Positions 16,252 to 26,502 are shown, counted from the stretch's first letter. The stretch is DNA of 64,000 nucleotides from Ramlibacter rhizophilus (GCF_004681965.1 NZ_SMLL01000002.1:124001-188000), one strand, 5' to 3'. A program made the numbers and translations. The notes: generated from the sequence alone by a model not told the origin.

Positions 16252-18864
16252 TCAGCGGCGCCGCGAGCCAAGGTCGGCCGCATCCACGACATGCCAACGC
16301 GCCGCCGCATCGGCCTCGGTGCGCAGCGCCTTGCCGCCCGAGGCCGCCTCACTCGCCGGGCGTGGCGGCGCCTTGCGTGCCGGCGAGCCGAAATGAGCCC
16401 GCCGAGGCTCGCCGGGTCCGGGCGCCGCCGGCGTCGTGTCGGGCAACGGTCCAGTGGCCACAGCCCCCCCTGCAGCTTCCAACCGGCTGCGTTGCCGAGG
16501 CCGCAGCCGCTCCACCGCGAGCAGGTACAGAATGCGCCCGCCATCCCCGCAAGCGCCAGCCCGCATGCCAGGACGCAGCCGGTACGGCTCCAGCCCCTCC
16601 AGCGCCACCTCGGCGTCGCACACCATCCAGCCCGGGTTCCGGTCAACCCGCAGGGCACGCAGGCCATGCCGGCGAAAACTGTCCTCGTCGTGGTCCGTGG
16701 CGGTGACCTGCACGCCGGGGGCGGACAGCAGTTCCTGCAGGGGCGGGCGCGCATGCGGCCGCACGAAGTTTTTCAGCAGGACCTGCAGGGAATCGGCGAG
16801 GCGTCGCTCCGGCCAGGACAGGGCCGATTCGGGCATGGCGTGCAGGATGCGCCGCAGCCAGTCCAGGTCCGCATGGCGAGGCCGTTCGACGAGCCGCCGA
16901 GCCGTGGCCGCGAAGTCGAAACGCATGGCGCGGAGCAGGCGCACCTGCCATCGCGCATCGATGCCCGCGTCGAGGATGGCGCAGGCCATTGCGGCCGCGG
17001 CGCTGGGACGCGGACGCAAGGGCAGCGCCCAGCGCAGGAAGTTCTCCTTGTCCGCAGGACTGAGGTGCTTGCTGGCGATCACTTCCAGGACCACGGCGTA
17101 AATGTTCGTGTCCCGGCTGCCGGACACGGAGGGTGGCAAGGGTGCGCCTCGCGTCGGCGTGATGGCTGCGATCGCCAGCGCGCGTGGCCAGCCGGCGCCG
17201 TCGCCCTGGGAGAGGCGGATCCGGAGCCCGCAGCGGCTGCGGGCCGCCTCGAGCAGCAGGCGCGCATACAGCGCAGGTGCTTGCGGGCAGGACGGATACT
17301 GGAGCAGGTCCAGCATCACGCTGCGCCGTCCGGTCGCCTCCTCCAGTCCGCCGGTGAGCAATATGGCGCAGCGCTCCTCGTCCGTGAGCACGTCGGCCGG
17401 CGCGTGCACCAGGGCATCGACGTAAAAAGCGACGGCATCGCATCGCCCGAACTCCAGGCCTATGTCCAGGGCCGAGCTGGCAACGCGATCGCCTGACGTT
17501 CGTACCTCGGACACCAGAGCGCGGAGGCGATCCTCGCGACTCAGCCCGGTCGTGCCGAGCAGGTGTTGGACACCGCCGTGAATCAACTTCGTGCAACCCA
17601 CCTTCATGGCCACGAACAGATGCGATGGGTCGGAAAGGCGCGCATCGTGCAGGCCGAAGCACCGTGTGGCAGGCGCGGCAAGCTCGCTGGCCGGGCGGTC
17701 GAATGCGTAGGCAGCCATCACCTGCAAGGCATCCGGATAGAAGTAGGACGCGCAGAACGGAATGTCGGAGTGCACCAGGTGCTGCGCGTCGTGGACCACC
17801 AGCACGTATTCGGCAGCCGTATCGTTGGGGTCGTAGAGGGTCACGACGTGTTCGCGCCCGCCCCATGCGTCCGGTGAGCCTGCTGCCATCTGCAACTCCA
17901 GCCCAAGCACGTGCGTGTGGGTGACGAGCGCGAAGCGACGGGCCTGGCCTGGCTGCATGGAATCGAAAAGGTGCCGCAGCAGCGCCACGAAGCCGCCGCG
18001 GGTGCAGAGAGCCACGGGCCGGGCTTCGCCGCGGGACAGGCGGTAATAGCTCTTGTTCACGGCGCCAGCCACCTGCTGCGTGATGTCCTTGCTGGAGGCG
18101 AAGCCCCGACGCCCGCGCGGCGCGGAGGACTCGACGTCGGCCGCCCGGTTCATCAGCCACTGCAGGGAGAGATGGCGGCAAACGATGGTGTCTTGCATCA
18201 GGCCTTCGCGGTGACGCTCACCCGACCCGAACCGCGCCTGCCCGTTCAGGTCCACGGCGCCTCGCGCGTCTGCGTGCCTGCGGACGCGCCACAAGCCGGC
18301 GAGCACGATGCGCGTTCCTGTCGTGCGGCCGTCCGCTTCCAGGTACTCCACGGTCGCTTCGGGCGAATGGAGCTGCTGCGCGCACGCACCGATGGCCCTC
18401 ACGTGCGCGCGCGGCGGGGCGGTCACCCGCCACCCCGCCACGCGCCCGCAGTCCATCATGATGGACAGGCCAGGCCGGCCATCCAGCTTGTGCAGCTCGA
18501 TGATTTCGCCGCGCATCGGCGCACCGACTGTGAGCTGCTCCAGGACAGGCAAGGCGTTCAGTCCGGGAAGAACCGACTGGAGCTCCTCGTTGTCGCGCGG
18601 CGCGGGCAAGGTGAGCTGCGTGACACCATGTCGAGCGAGCACCTCCCAGGCGCCCAGTGGCACGAGGTAGCCGATGCCCTGCGGCAAGCGCGTGAGATCC
18701 AGGTGCGCGCCTTCGAGGCATTCCAGGAGCGAGAGGCCCAAGCCGTGCAGTTCGGAATCGGCGAGGGCGGCATCGAGCTGTGCGGCGTGGGCCAGGCGCT
18801 CCGCGGCCTCCGGGGGAGTGACGCCGACGGCGCAGGCGTGCCGCGGGGCGCTGGCGGCAAGCAT
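16252..18864 (-). CDS. ShET2/EspL-like putative cysteine protease effector
   Basis: This 870-residue soluble protein has no signal peptide or membrane segment. The central region (about 222-360) resembles the Shigella ShET2 / E. coli EspL effector family: TIVCRHLSLQWL with Cys229, LCTRGGFVALLRHLF, VTHTHVLGLEL with His316/His318, and VTLYDPND with Asp345. The order and spacing (Cys to His about 88, His to Asp about 28) fit the cysteine-protease triad reported for EspL. Residues about 40-190 show leucine-rich-like stretches; the C-terminal 70 are Pro/Ala-rich and probably disordered. Family assignment is from motif memory and needs a profile search. The ATG has no strong ribosome site; the upstream GNAT gene is 76 bases away. 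Confidence 0.55.
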   Translation of the reverse strand: MLAASAPRHACAVGVTPPEAAERLAHAAQLDAALADSELHGLGLSLLECLEGAHLDLTRLPQGIGYLVPLGAWEVLARHGVTQLTLPAPRDNEELQSVLPGLNALPVLEQLTVGAPMRGEIIELHKLDGRPGLSIMMDCGRVAGWRVTAPPRAHVRAIGACAQQLHSPEATVEYLEADGRTTGTRIVLAGLWRVRRHADARGAVDLNGQARFGSGERHREGLMQDTIVCRHLSLQWLMNRAADVESSAPRGRRGFASSKDITQQVAGAVNKSYYRLSRGEARPVALCTRGGFVALLRHLFDSMQPGQARRFALVTHTHVLGLELQMAAGSPDAWGGREHVVTLYDPNDTAAEYVLVVHDAQHLVHSDIPFCASYFYPDALQVMAAYAFDRPASELAAPATRCFGLHDARLSDPSHLFVAMKVGCTKLIHGGVQHLLGTTGLSREDRLRALVSEVRTSGDRVASSALDIGLEFGRCDAVAFYVDALVHAPADVLTDEERCAILLTGGLEEATGRRSVMLDLLQYPSCPQAPALYARLLLEAARSRCGLRIRLSQGDGAGWPRALAIAAITPTRGAPLPPSVSGSRDTNIYAVVLEVIASKHLSPADKENFLRWALPLRPRPSAAAAMACAILDAGIDARWQVRLLRAMRFDFAATARRLVERPRHADLDWLRRILHAMPESALSWPERRLADSLQVLLKNFVRPHARPPLQELLSAPGVQVTATDHDEDSFRRHGLRALRVDRNPGWMVCDAEVALEGLEPYRLRPGMRAGACGDGGRILYLLAVERLRPRQRSRLEAAGGAVATGPLPDTTPAAPGPGEPRRAHFGSPARKAPPRPASEAASGGKALRTEADAAARWHVVDAADLGSRRR

Positions 18865-18940
18865 GGTCAGGCCGATGCGGAATTCGGTGCGCCGAAGCCT
18901 GCCACGCGTGCAAGCACCTGTGGCAGGGACCGAGCCGGTC

Positions 18941-19651
18941 TCATGTCTTCTCGGGTGCCGGACCGGGGCCGTCGCAGCGCACGACCGTCCAGGTCTGCCC
19001 CATTCCCTCCTGCACCGACCCGCCCAGCGTGCGGACCACGTGCTTGAGCGCGGCGCTGTGGGTCAGGCCGGCGACGGCCTTGTAGCCGGAATCCGCGGCG
19101 GCCACGAGCTGGGCCTCCTTGAGGGCACGGCCGACGCCGATGCCGCGGAAGTCCGGATCGACCATCATCCGGCCGACGCAGACCTCGCTTTCCTTCATGC
19201 CCTTCGCGGCGAGGATATGGCCGTCGATCGGAAGCTCCATCTCCAGCGGCTGCGCTTCGATGGTCGCGGTGCCGACGACCTTGTCAGCGACGATCGCGGC
19301 GAGAGCGTCTTCACCCGGCGTCTCGTGGGCGAGGAAGTGATTTCGCACGGCGCGCTCGCTGAGCTCCTTGTGCGCGAAGAGATCAGCGAACTGCATCCGC
19401 TTGGCGTGGAAGCTCGCGAGCGCGCCCACCTCGCGTGGTTCGAGGCGGCGCACCGTCGCCTCGCGTCCATCCTTGAGCACGGACGTACGCTCGATGGCGG
19501 GCCGGGCGGCGGTGGTGCCCGGCACGGTCTTCGAGCCCTCCGAACACAGGCCACGCGCGCGGGACATGGGTGGAAACTCTTTGGCCGTGCGCGTCATCGC
19601 CGTGCGCGACAGGTTGCCAAGAGCTGACGAGAAGCCGGCAAAGTTGTTCAT
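18941..19651 (-). CDS. GNAT-family N-acetyltransferase
   Basis: This 236-residue protein has a GNAT fold over about 58-225; acetyl-CoA binding motif A is VGRMMVDPDFRGIGVGRALK. The 55-residue N-terminal extension is Ser/Thr/Arg-rich and not part of the fold. The ATG is preceded by GGAGATATCC, a good ribosome site. It is upstream of, and same strand as, the ShET2/EspL-like gene, so the two may be cotranscribed. The substrate is unknown. Confidence 0.75.
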   Translation of the reverse strand: MNNFAGFSSALGNLSRTAMTRTAKEFPPMSRARGLCSEGSKTVPGTTAARPAIERTSVLKDGREATVRRLEPREVGALASFHAKRMQFADLFAHKELSERAVRNHFLAHETPGEDALAAIVADKVVGTATIEAQPLEMELPIDGHILAAKGMKESEVCVGRMMVDPDFRGIGVGRALKEAQLVAAADSGYKAVAGLTHSAALKHVVRTLGGSVQEGMGQTWTVVRCDGPGPAPEKT

Positions 19652-19780
19652 GGATATCTCCGCAGGTGCGTTGTAGGAGTGCGCAGGCTATCGGCGCGGC
19701 GCCTTGCCACGGTCCCGGGAATACCCAGCAAAAGGGCCGGTCGTCAGCTCGCATTCAGCCGGCGCTGGTCAGAGGCTTCG

Positions 19781-19882
19781 GCCCCTTCTCCCTCTGGGGG
19801 AAGGCTGGGATGGGGGCTCGCTTGCAGCAGCGTGGTCGGCGCACGGGCCCCCACCCTTACCCTCCCCCAGAGGGGGAGGGAG
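19781..19882. repeat. type A palindromic repeat, paired inverted copies
   Basis: Two inverted copies of a CCCTCTGGGGGAAGG-type element (19782-19818 and 19846-19881) flank a short spacer. Each contains its own small palindrome around CCCTCTGGGGG. The same family recurs at 24648 and 46771. The right copy forms the 3' end of thpR. It resembles REP/BIME elements; it could also act as a bidirectional transcription barrier. Confidence 0.8.
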
Positions 19883-20435
19883 TCACTCCGTCGTTCGCCG
19901 GCCAGCGGCCGATTTCCTCGTAGCGCGTCCGCGGCACCGAAGGCGGCAGGCGCGACCAGACGAGCGAGAGCGCATCCACCGTCCACGCGGTGGCCAGTGC
20001 CTGCGTCGGCGGCACGGCACCGCCCGCCTTGCGCGCCAGCGTGAGGTGGGGCTTCCAGGGCAGGCCGGCGTCGGCCGCGAGACCGCAGGCCTGCACGGCC
20101 TGCAGCACCTGCGCATGCAGCGCATCCAGCCGCGGCTCGGGTTCCGGCCGCAGCACCACGAGCCCGCGCGGCCAGGCCTCGGGCTGGCCCAGGCGCAGCG
20201 TGAAGCGGGAAAAGCGCACCGTGGCCAAGGCGTCCTGCAGCGCCGGCAGCGTCGATTCGGGCGTGTCCCCCAGGAAGTGCAGGGTCAGGTGCCAGTGCGC
20301 GGGGGCCGAGAAGGCGACCCCGCGCGGCCACTGCCAGCCCGCGCGCCAGGCGAGCACGGTCTCGCGCACCTCGGGCGGGGCGATGAGGCCGATGAAGAGG
20401 CGGCGATGGGGTTCGGCGGCGGGGGCGTTCGGCAT
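19857..20435 (-). CDS. thpR: RNA 2',3'-cyclic phosphodiesterase
   Basis: This 192-residue 2H phosphoesterase (formerly LigT) opens 2',3'-cyclic phosphates on RNA. The two HxTx signatures are present as WHLTLHFLG (about residue 49) and KPHLTLARK (about 129), both catalytic histidines kept. The length is typical. The last residues (SPSGGG) are encoded by the type A repeat, so the natural C-terminus has been redefined by repeat insertion. It sits just downstream of the MOSC gene on the same strand, 18 bases apart. Confidence 0.9.
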   Translation of the reverse strand: MPNAPAAEPHRRLFIGLIAPPEVRETVLAWRAGWQWPRGVAFSAPAHWHLTLHFLGDTPESTLPALQDALATVRFSRFTLRLGQPEAWPRGLVVLRPEPEPRLDALHAQVLQAVQACGLAADAGLPWKPHLTLARKAGGAVPPTQALATAWTVDALSLVWSRLPPSVPRTRYEEIGRWPANDGVTPSPSGGG

Positions 20436-20453
20436 GGCGAGGTGGCGGAAGGA

Positions 20454-20984
20454 TCAAGCCTGGACCACGCGGACGGCGTCGCCGCAGGAAAGCGCCCCAC
20501 CCTGCACGATGCGGGCCGTGAGGCCGCCGTGACCCCGCAGGACGTTGTAGCCTCCGGGGCCAAGGGCAGCCTCCATCTTGGAGCAGGGATCGCAGGGCCC
20601 GGTGATCTGCAGGCGCACCTGCTCGCCGATGGCGAGCAGCAGGGGCTGGTCCGCAAAGAGCGTGCGCGCGGCGGCGAGGTTCAGGCCCGAGACGACGAGG
20701 TTGCGCCGCAGCAGGGCGGGATCGAGTGCGGCCCGGCCGAGGAAGGCGGCCACGGCCGGCAGGTGCTCGGCCTGCAGCAGCGTCACCTGCCGCTTGCCAC
20801 CCGCTCGGCCGGTGGCGGCGCTGCGGTCGCCGTCCAGGCCGCGCCCGGCCAGGGCCTGCGCCGAGGCGACGCTCACGACTTCCTGCCCGCGCGCGGGGCG
20901 CAGCAGGATGGCATCGAGCCGGCCGGCCTGGGGAAAGGTTCGGGTGAGGGAACGCAGGTCGGGCATGGGGGGCAGGGCAGGCAT
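20454..20984 (-). CDS. MOSC-domain protein
   Basis: This 176-residue protein is a stand-alone MOSC domain, the fold of molybdenum-cofactor sulfurases and of YiiM-type enzymes. [32 protein letters not shown] and the Cys motif [11 protein letters not shown] support this; the Cys is the usual sulfur-carrying residue. Possible roles are Moco sulfur chemistry or N-hydroxylated base reduction. The ATG at 20984 is the first start after the dnaE2 stop 11 bases upstream, so it probably belongs to the mutasome transcript. Confidence 0.88.
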   Translation of the reverse strand: MPALPPMPDLRSLTRTFPQAGRLDAILLRPARGQEVVSVASAQALAGRGLDGDRSAATGRAGGKRQVTLLQAEHLPAVAAFLGRAALDPALLRRNLVVSGLNLAAARTLFADQPLLLAIGEQVRLQITGPCDPCSKMEAALGPGGYNVLRGHGGLTARIVQGGALSCGDAVRVVQA

Positions 20985-20995
20985 GACGGGCGACC

Positions 20996-23900
20996 TTAGT
21001 GGAAATCCCGGCTGCGCCCCTGCTGGGCCAGACGCCCCAGCCAGGGCGTGAGGTCTTCCACCCGGTGCGCGACCAGGTGGCGCACGCGGCCGCCGCTTTG
21101 CGGGTCGCGCTGCCAGGTGCCCTCGACGGCCAGCAGCCGCGCGCGCAGGAGCTCGTTGCGCTGGCGCTCGACCAGGTCGTTCCAGACGATGACGTTGATG
21201 GTGCCGGTCTCGTCCTCCAGGGTGACGAACATCACGCCCTTGGCCGTGGGCGGGCGCTGGCGCATGTTGACGATGCCGCAGGCGCGCGCGCGGGCCTCGT
21301 GCGGCAGGCGGCCCAGCGCCGCCGCGCTGCGCCAGCCGGCTTCGTCCAGCCGGGGGCGCAGCAGCGCCAGCGGATGCCGGCGCAGCGTGAGGCCGGTGGC
21401 GGCGTAGTCGAAGACGATGTCCTCGCCCTCCCCGGCCTGCGGCAGGTGCAGCAGGTCCTCCTGGATGGGGGCGTCCCGCAGCAGGCCCGGCGCGCGGCGC
21501 GCGGCGGTGGCGGTCCAGACCTGCTGGCGGCGGTGGCGGGCCAGGGTGGACAGGGCGTCGGCGGCGGCCAGCAGGCCCATGTCCTTGCGGTCCAGGGCGG
21601 CGCGCAGGGCGAGGTCCTCCACGTCGGCGAAGGGCCGCTCGCTGCGGGCGGCCTCGATGCGCTCTGCGCCCTTGGCGCTCAGGCCCGCGACGAGGCGCAG
21701 GCCCAGGCGCACGGCCGGCTGCAAGGCGTTGCCGCGCCCGTCGATCGGCTCGTGCGCCTCGCGCGAGCCGCCCGGTGCCTCCAGGGTGCAGTCCCAGTCG
21801 CTGGCGGTGACGTCCAGGGGCCGCACCTCCACGCCATGGCGCTGCGCGTCCTGAATGAGCTGGAAGGGCGTGTAGAAGCCCATGGGCTGCGCATTGAGCA
21901 TGCCCGCCAGGAAGCAGGCCGGTTCGTGGCACTTGAACCAGCTGCTGAAGTACACCAGCAGCGCGAAGCTGGCGGCGTGGCTTTCCGGGAAGCCGTATTC
22001 GCCGAAGCCTTCGATCTGCTTGAAGATGCCCTCGGCGAATTCCACCGGGTAACCGCGCGCCACCATGCCCTCCACCAGCGGCTCGCGGAAGCGATGCACC
22101 CCGCCCTTGCGTGACCACGCCGCCATGGAGCGGCGCAGCGCATCGGCCTGGTCGGCGCTGAAGCCGGCGGCCACCATGGCCAGTTGCATCACCTGCTCCT
22201 GGAAGATGGGAACGCCCAGCGTGCGCCCCAGGGGCAGGGCCAGTTCGTCCTTGACGTAGCGCACCGGCTTGCCTTCGCGCTGCGCCTGCCGCGCGCGCAG
22301 GTAGGGGTGCACCATGCCGCCCTGGATGGGCCCGGGCCGCACGATGGCCACCTGCACCACCAGGTCGTAGTAGCGGCGCGGGCGCAGGCGCGGCAGCATG
22401 GCCATCTGCGCGCGGCTTTCCACCTGGAACACGCCCACGCTCTCGGCGCGGCACAGCATGTCGTAGACCTGCGGGTCTTCCTCGGGGATGTCCTGCAACT
22501 GCCAGTCCTTTGCGCGCCAGCGGTTGGACAGCGCCAGGCAGCGGCGCAGCGCGCTGAGCATGCCCAGGGCGAGCACGTCCACCTTGAGCAGGCCCATGGC
22601 TTCCAGGTCGTCCTTTTCCCACTGGATGATGGAGCGGTCCGGCATGGCGGCGTTCTCCACCGGCACCAGGCGCGTGAGGCGGTCCTGCGTGAGCACGAAG
22701 CCGCCCACGTGCTGGCTCAGGTGCCGCGGAAAGCCGCGCAGCTGCTGCGCGAGCGACATCCACAGCCCGATGCGGTGCGCGCTCTCCTGCACGCCCATGC
22801 CGCGCGCGAGCTCGACCAGGCGGTCGGACTGGATGTCCACCTCGAACCAGTGATGGTCCTTGGCGAAGGCATCGACCAGGCGTTCGTCGATGTCCAGCGC
22901 CTTGCCCACGTCGCGAATGGCCATGCGGCTGCGATAGCGCACCACCACCGCGGCGATGGCCGCGCGCTCGCGGCCGTACTTGCGGTAGATGTACTGGATG
23001 ACCTCCTCGCGCCGCTGGTGCTCGAAATCCACGTCGATGTCGGGCGCCTCGTGCCGCTCCATGCTGATGAAGCGCTCGAACAGCATGCGCGTGCGCTCGG
23101 GCGAGACCTCGGTGATGTGGAGGCAGTAGCACACGAGCGAGTTGGCCGAGGAGCCGCGCCCCTGGCACAGGATGCCCTGGCTCCTGGCGTAGCGCACGAT
23201 GTCCTCCACGGTGAGGAAGAACATCTCGTAGCGCTTGGCGGCAATGAGCCGCAGTTCCTTGGACAGCTGCGCGCGGTGCTCGGCCGAGACGCCCTGCGGA
23301 TAACGCCGCCGCGCGCCGCGCAGGGTCAGGCGCGCGAGCATGCCGATGGGCGTGCAGCCGGCGCGCACCGTCTCCAGCGGGTAGTTGTACTGGATGGATT
23401 CCAGCGTGAAGCGGCAGCGCGCCGCCACCGCGCGCGTGGCCGAGAGCAGCTCGGGCGGGTACAGCTGCGCGAGGCGCGTTCGATAGCGCAGGTAGCGCTG
23501 CGCGTTGGACTGCAGCGCGAAGCCGCAGTCGGCCACCGGCCGGCCTTCGCGCACGGCGGTGATCACGTCGTGCAGGTTCTTGCGCGAACGCCGGTGCATG
23601 ACCACGCCCCCGGCGGCCACCAGCGGCACGGCGCAGTCGGCGCCGGCTTGGCGCAGGCGCGCAAGCCAGAGCTCGTCGGCGAGCTCGCCCGACAGGCGCA
23701 CGCCCAGCCAGAGGCGCTCGCCCAGGTGGGCGCGGGCGCGCCGCAGGTTCTCCGTGAGGGTGTCCGCATCGAAGGCGCCCGGCGCGTCGCGGTCGGGCAC
23801 CCAGAGCATTTCGCAGCCGGCCAGCAGGGTCCAGTCGCTGCGGTCCCAGCCGACCAGGTACTCGCCCTTGTCCGCCTGCCGCCGCGCGGCGCTGATGAAC

Positions 23901-24352
23901 TCGCACAGGTCGCCCCAGGCGAAGGTGTTGCGCGCCAGGGCCACTACGGTGCCTTCGGGCAGCCGGAACTCGCTGCCGAAGATCAGCCGGAAGGGCCGCA
24001 GGCGCGGCTGGCCGTCGGCCTCCTGCAGGCGGCGCGCTTCCTTCAAGTGCTCCTTGAGGGCCACGTGGGCCTGCACCACGCCGGCCACCGAGCATTCGTC
24101 GGTGAGGGCCAGGGCCTCGTAGCCCAGGTTGTAGGCCCGCTGGACCAGCTCGTGCGGATGCGAGGCACCACGCTGGAAGCTGAAGTTGCTCAGGGCGTGC
24201 AGCTCGGCGTAGCCGGGCAGCTCGTCGCTGCCGGCCCAGGGGGGCGGCGCCTCGTCGTCGCCGTCGAAGGGGCCGGCCGGCTCCTTGGGCGCGTGGCCTT
24301 GCGGCCTGTCGAACGGACCCCGCAGCAGGTCCTTGCGCTGCTTGTCAGGCAT
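20996..24352 (-). CDS. dnaE2: error-prone DNA polymerase DnaE2 (ImuC)
   Basis: This 1118-residue C-family polymerase carries out damage-induced translesion synthesis with ImuA and ImuB. The N-terminal PHP domain ([12 protein letters not shown], about 46-260) precedes the palm and finger regions, where [20 protein letters not shown] holds catalytic acids, then a helix-hairpin-helix segment and an OB fold ([19 protein letters not shown], about 1025-1045). This lineup is diagnostic of DnaE2. The N-terminal 40 residues are a charged extension beyond the usual start. It lies 18 bases after imuB in the SOS-controlled operon. Confidence 0.95.
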   Translation of the reverse strand: MPDKQRKDLLRGPFDRPQGHAPKEPAGPFDGDDEAPPPWAGSDELPGYAELHALSNFSFQRGASHPHELVQRAYNLGYEALALTDECSVAGVVQAHVALKEHLKEARRLQEADGQPRLRPFRLIFGSEFRLPEGTVVALARNTFAWGDLCEFISAARRQADKGEYLVGWDRSDWTLLAGCEMLWVPDRDAPGAFDADTLTENLRRARAHLGERLWLGVRLSGELADELWLARLRQAGADCAVPLVAAGGVVMHRRSRKNLHDVITAVREGRPVADCGFALQSNAQRYLRYRTRLAQLYPPELLSATRAVAARCRFTLESIQYNYPLETVRAGCTPIGMLARLTLRGARRRYPQGVSAEHRAQLSKELRLIAAKRYEMFFLTVEDIVRYARSQGILCQGRGSSANSLVCYCLHITEVSPERTRMLFERFISMERHEAPDIDVDFEHQRREEVIQYIYRKYGRERAAIAAVVVRYRSRMAIRDVGKALDIDERLVDAFAKDHHWFEVDIQSDRLVELARGMGVQESAHRIGLWMSLAQQLRGFPRHLSQHVGGFVLTQDRLTRLVPVENAAMPDRSIIQWEKDDLEAMGLLKVDVLALGMLSALRRCLALSNRWRAKDWQLQDIPEEDPQVYDMLCRAESVGVFQVESRAQMAMLPRLRPRRYYDLVVQVAIVRPGPIQGGMVHPYLRARQAQREGKPVRYVKDELALPLGRTLGVPIFQEQVMQLAMVAAGFSADQADALRRSMAAWSRKGGVHRFREPLVEGMVARGYPVEFAEGIFKQIEGFGEYGFPESHAASFALLVYFSSWFKCHEPACFLAGMLNAQPMGFYTPFQLIQDAQRHGVEVRPLDVTASDWDCTLEAPGGSREAHEPIDGRGNALQPAVRLGLRLVAGLSAKGAERIEAARSERPFADVEDLALRAALDRKDMGLLAAADALSTLARHRRQQVWTATAARRAPGLLRDAPIQEDLLHLPQAGEGEDIVFDYAATGLTLRRHPLALLRPRLDEAGWRSAAALGRLPHEARARACGIVNMRQRPPTAKGVMFVTLEDETGTINVIVWNDLVERQRNELLRARLLAVEGTWQRDPQSGGRVRHLVAHRVEDLTPWLGRLAQQGRSRDFH

Positions 24353-24378
24353 GGGCTTCAGGCATGGGCTTCAGGCAT
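24347..24378. repeat. 13-bp tandem duplication at the imuB/dnaE2 junction
   Basis: AGGCATGGGCTTC occurs twice in direct tandem (24347-24359 and 24360-24372), followed by a third partial AGGCAT. It spans the imuB stop and the dnaE2 ATG. The duplicated upstream ATG leads to an in-frame stop after six codons, so only the downstream ATG is productive. Confidence 0.75.
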
Positions 24379-25714
24379 ACAGGCCCTGCAGGAACCAGCG
24401 CGGCTCACCGCCCGTGGCGGCGGACTGCTCGCAGAACACCCACAGCAGGCCGGCCTGCTCGCTGCGGGCGATGCAGTAGTCGCGCACCACCGCCCCGCCC
24501 TCCTCCCACCAGCCGGTCTCGATGCGCTGGCGACGCGTGAGCAGGCGCAGCGGCCCCTGGTACCAGGGGCGGTGGTCGCGCACCGGCAGCGGCAGGGGTT
24601 CGGGCAGCAGCCAGGGGGGATAGAGCGCGCCGGCGCCGGACCTGTCTTCCCCTCCCCCCCTGGGGGAGGGTTGGGTGGGGGCTGCCGCGCGAGGCGTTGC
24701 CGATGGCCGGAGCGAAGGCGGCGCCTTCACGGCCGGCGTCCAGGCCTGCATGCGCTCGGGCCGCCAGTCGTCACGGGGCTGGGGCACCAGCACGCTGTCC
24801 TCGCCCAGCCGGGCCGAGAGGCGCTCGATCAGCTCGTGCAGCTTGTCGCCGCTCACGTTGTCCTCGGGCAGGAAACTGCGGCTGGCGGCTTTCCAGGGGG
24901 CGGTCTCCAGGCTGCGCAGGCGCAGGTGGTTGGCCGGCGCGGCCAGCTGCGCGCGGCCCAGCTGCTCGCCCACCAGCCGGCGCAGGTGGGCCGTCTCCTG
25001 CGCCGGCTCGGCGGTGCGCACCACCAGCCGCTCGTGCGAGGGCAAGGCCACGCCGTCCAGGCGCTTGAGGTCCAGCGTCCATTCCAGCGCCAGGGCCAGC
25101 ACGCCGCGATGGCGTGCGCGCAGCCACAGCTGCATCTGCCCGAGCAGGCGCTGGGCCGTCCACATCAGCTCGGGCGCGGCGGTGGCCAGGGAGGGCAGCT
25201 CCACGTTCAGGTCGAACACCTCGGGCAGTTGCAGCCAATGGTGGCGCGCCGGCCGCTCGCCCCAGGCGATGTCCAGCGCCTCCAGCAGCCCGGCTCCGAA
25301 ACGCCGCGCCACCGGCCCCCGCGGCAGCGCCCTGAGCTGCCCCCAGGTGCGCACGCCGGTGCGCTCCAGCAGGGGCACGTGCGGCAGGGCGGCGCTCATG
25401 GCGCCGAGCGGCAGTCCCTGCGGCAGCAGCGCCGGGAGGGCCTGGCCGCGTGCCTTCAGGCGCAGCAAGGCCAGCGCGACCAGGCAGGTGGCGCCCTCGG
25501 CCCAGTGCGCCGGCGCCGCCAGCGGCTCGCCCGGCGCCAGCAACTGCCGGCGCAGCGACTCGCGCCCGCCGAACAGGCGCTCGCTGGCCGACACCTCCAG
25601 CAGCAGGGCCTCGTCCAGCCAGGCGACGCGGGGCGTGAAGCGCAGGGCATGCCAGCTCCAGGCCTGCGCGTCGTCCTCAGCCGGCGGACGTGGGAGTGCG
25701 ATCCAGTGCGGCAT
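24371..25714 (-). CDS. imuB: ImuB, inactive Y-family polymerase-like mutasome protein
   Basis: This 447-residue ImuB (DinP-like) is the non-catalytic hub of the mutasome that links DnaE2 to the beta clamp. [17 protein letters not shown] and [19 protein letters not shown] (the HhH region) are typical. The middle carries an unusual low-complexity segment, [14 protein letters not shown], written by a type A repeat inserted in frame. The ATG at 25714 lies inside the 3' end of imuA (38-base overlap). The stop is 18 bases before dnaE2. Confidence 0.92.
   Translation of the reverse strand: MPHWIALPRPPAEDDAQAWSWHALRFTPRVAWLDEALLLEVSASERLFGGRESLRRQLLAPGEPLAAPAHWAEGATCLVALALLRLKARGQALPALLPQGLPLGAMSAALPHVPLLERTGVRTWGQLRALPRGPVARRFGAGLLEALDIAWGERPARHHWLQLPEVFDLNVELPSLATAAPELMWTAQRLLGQMQLWLRARHRGVLALALEWTLDLKRLDGVALPSHERLVVRTAEPAQETAHLRRLVGEQLGRAQLAAPANHLRLRSLETAPWKAASRSFLPEDNVSGDKLHELIERLSARLGEDSVLVPQPRDDWRPERMQAWTPAVKAPPSLRPSATPRAAAPTQPSPRGGGEDRSGAGALYPPWLLPEPLPLPVRDHRPWYQGPLRLLTRRQRIETGWWEEGGAVVRDYCIARSEQAGLLWVFCEQSAATGGEPRWFLQGLYA
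24648..24684. repeat. type A palindromic repeat inside imuB
   Basis: A single copy (CCTCCCCCCCTGGGGGAGGG followed by TTGGGTGGGGGCT) lies within the imuB coding sequence and is translated in frame. Its core closely matches the copies at 19781-19882 and 46771-46871. Confidence 0.85.
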
Positions 25715-26462
25715 GGGACAGCGGCCTTCGCGCCCTGGCCCTGGGGGGCGGCGCGACAGCAAGAGACGGGACTTCGCCCACGGCAGCCTCCCCCCGCGCA
25801 CGGGCGCGCAGCCAATCGGCCAGCAGCGCCTGCCAGGGCGGCAGCAGCACGGGCGAGACCAGGGGCGGGCCGCGGCGCTTGAGCACATGCACCTTGAGCG
25901 CCTCGCCCGACTCGAGCAGCAGGCGCAGGCGGGCGGGCGAACTCTGCGCACGGGCAGATTCGGGACGGAAGGCGAACAGCAGGCGGCGGTGCTGCTGCGC
26001 GGCCAGGTGCAGGCGACGCAGCTCGGCCGACTGCACCTGCGGCAGCCAGGCCAGCACCGCCACCGATTCGGCGCAACGCAGGGCTTGCTCGGCGGCCCAC
26101 AGGCGGGCCGCCGGCGGGACGGCCTTGACCCACAGCAGCCGCTCGGGCGCCAGGCCCTGGGCCGCCAGGCTGGGGGCGAACACCGGATGCGGCGGGCCGA
26201 CCAGCACCACCGGCCCGCGCCCGGCCTGCACCGCGCGGGCCAGGGCCGGCACCAGCAGGCGCCAGACATGCTGCTGCGGGCGCGTCTGCAACACCTCCAC
26301 CAGCTGCCCCACCGGCCAGCCGCCACCCGGCAGCACGGCGTCGAGCGGGGGAAGGCCGGTAGGCAGGACGAATTCTTCCTGCGCAGCCTGCTCTGCGCCC
26401 CGCCAGACATGGGACGGCAAGGCCAGATCGGCTGCGGGTGGAGAAGACAGAATGGCGGACAC
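25677..26462 (-). CDS. imuA: ImuA, RecA-like mutasome protein
   Basis: This 261-residue ImuA is distantly related to RecA and SulA and helps assemble ImuB and DnaE2. Visible features are [20 protein letters not shown] near residue 35 (a degenerate RecA-like nucleotide-site region), LVEVLQ and the strands GPVVLVGPP and [10 protein letters not shown]. The frame is open far upstream without an ATG; the GTG at 26462 is the best start because it is just downstream of the LexA box and restores the usual length. The ribosome site is weak. Confidence 0.88.
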   Translation of the reverse strand: MSAILSSPPAADLALPSHVWRGAEQAAQEEFVLPTGLPPLDAVLPGGGWPVGQLVEVLQTRPQQHVWRLLVPALARAVQAGRGPVVLVGPPHPVFAPSLAAQGLAPERLLWVKAVPPAARLWAAEQALRCAESVAVLAWLPQVQSAELRRLHLAAQQHRRLLFAFRPESARAQSSPARLRLLLESGEALKVHVLKRRGPPLVSPVLLPPWQALLADWLRARARGEAAVGEVPSLAVAPPPRARARRPLSHAALDRTPTSAG

Positions 26463-26486
26463 GGGACGACGGCAGGGCCAGGAAAG

Positions 26487-26502
26487 CTGTTTGTTTATAC
26501 AG
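26487..26502 (-). promoter_or_regulatory. LexA box (SOS operator)
   Basis: CTGTTTGTTTATACAG is a perfect CTGT-N8-ACAG LexA site, 24 bases upstream of the imuA start and in the divergent region shared with the 3-methyladenine glycosylase gene. It should repress imuA-imuB-dnaE2 until DNA damage, and may also affect the glycosylase. Confidence 0.9.

Noticed and set aside
20985..24095. Long minus-strand frame upstream of the MOSC protein in the same frame
   Set aside because: Only the last 176 codons form a real domain; the rest is an out-of-frame reading of dnaE2.
22184..25882. 1232-residue plus-strand frame over dnaE2 and imuB
   Set aside because: Antisense to two recognised genes; typical high-GC frame artefact.
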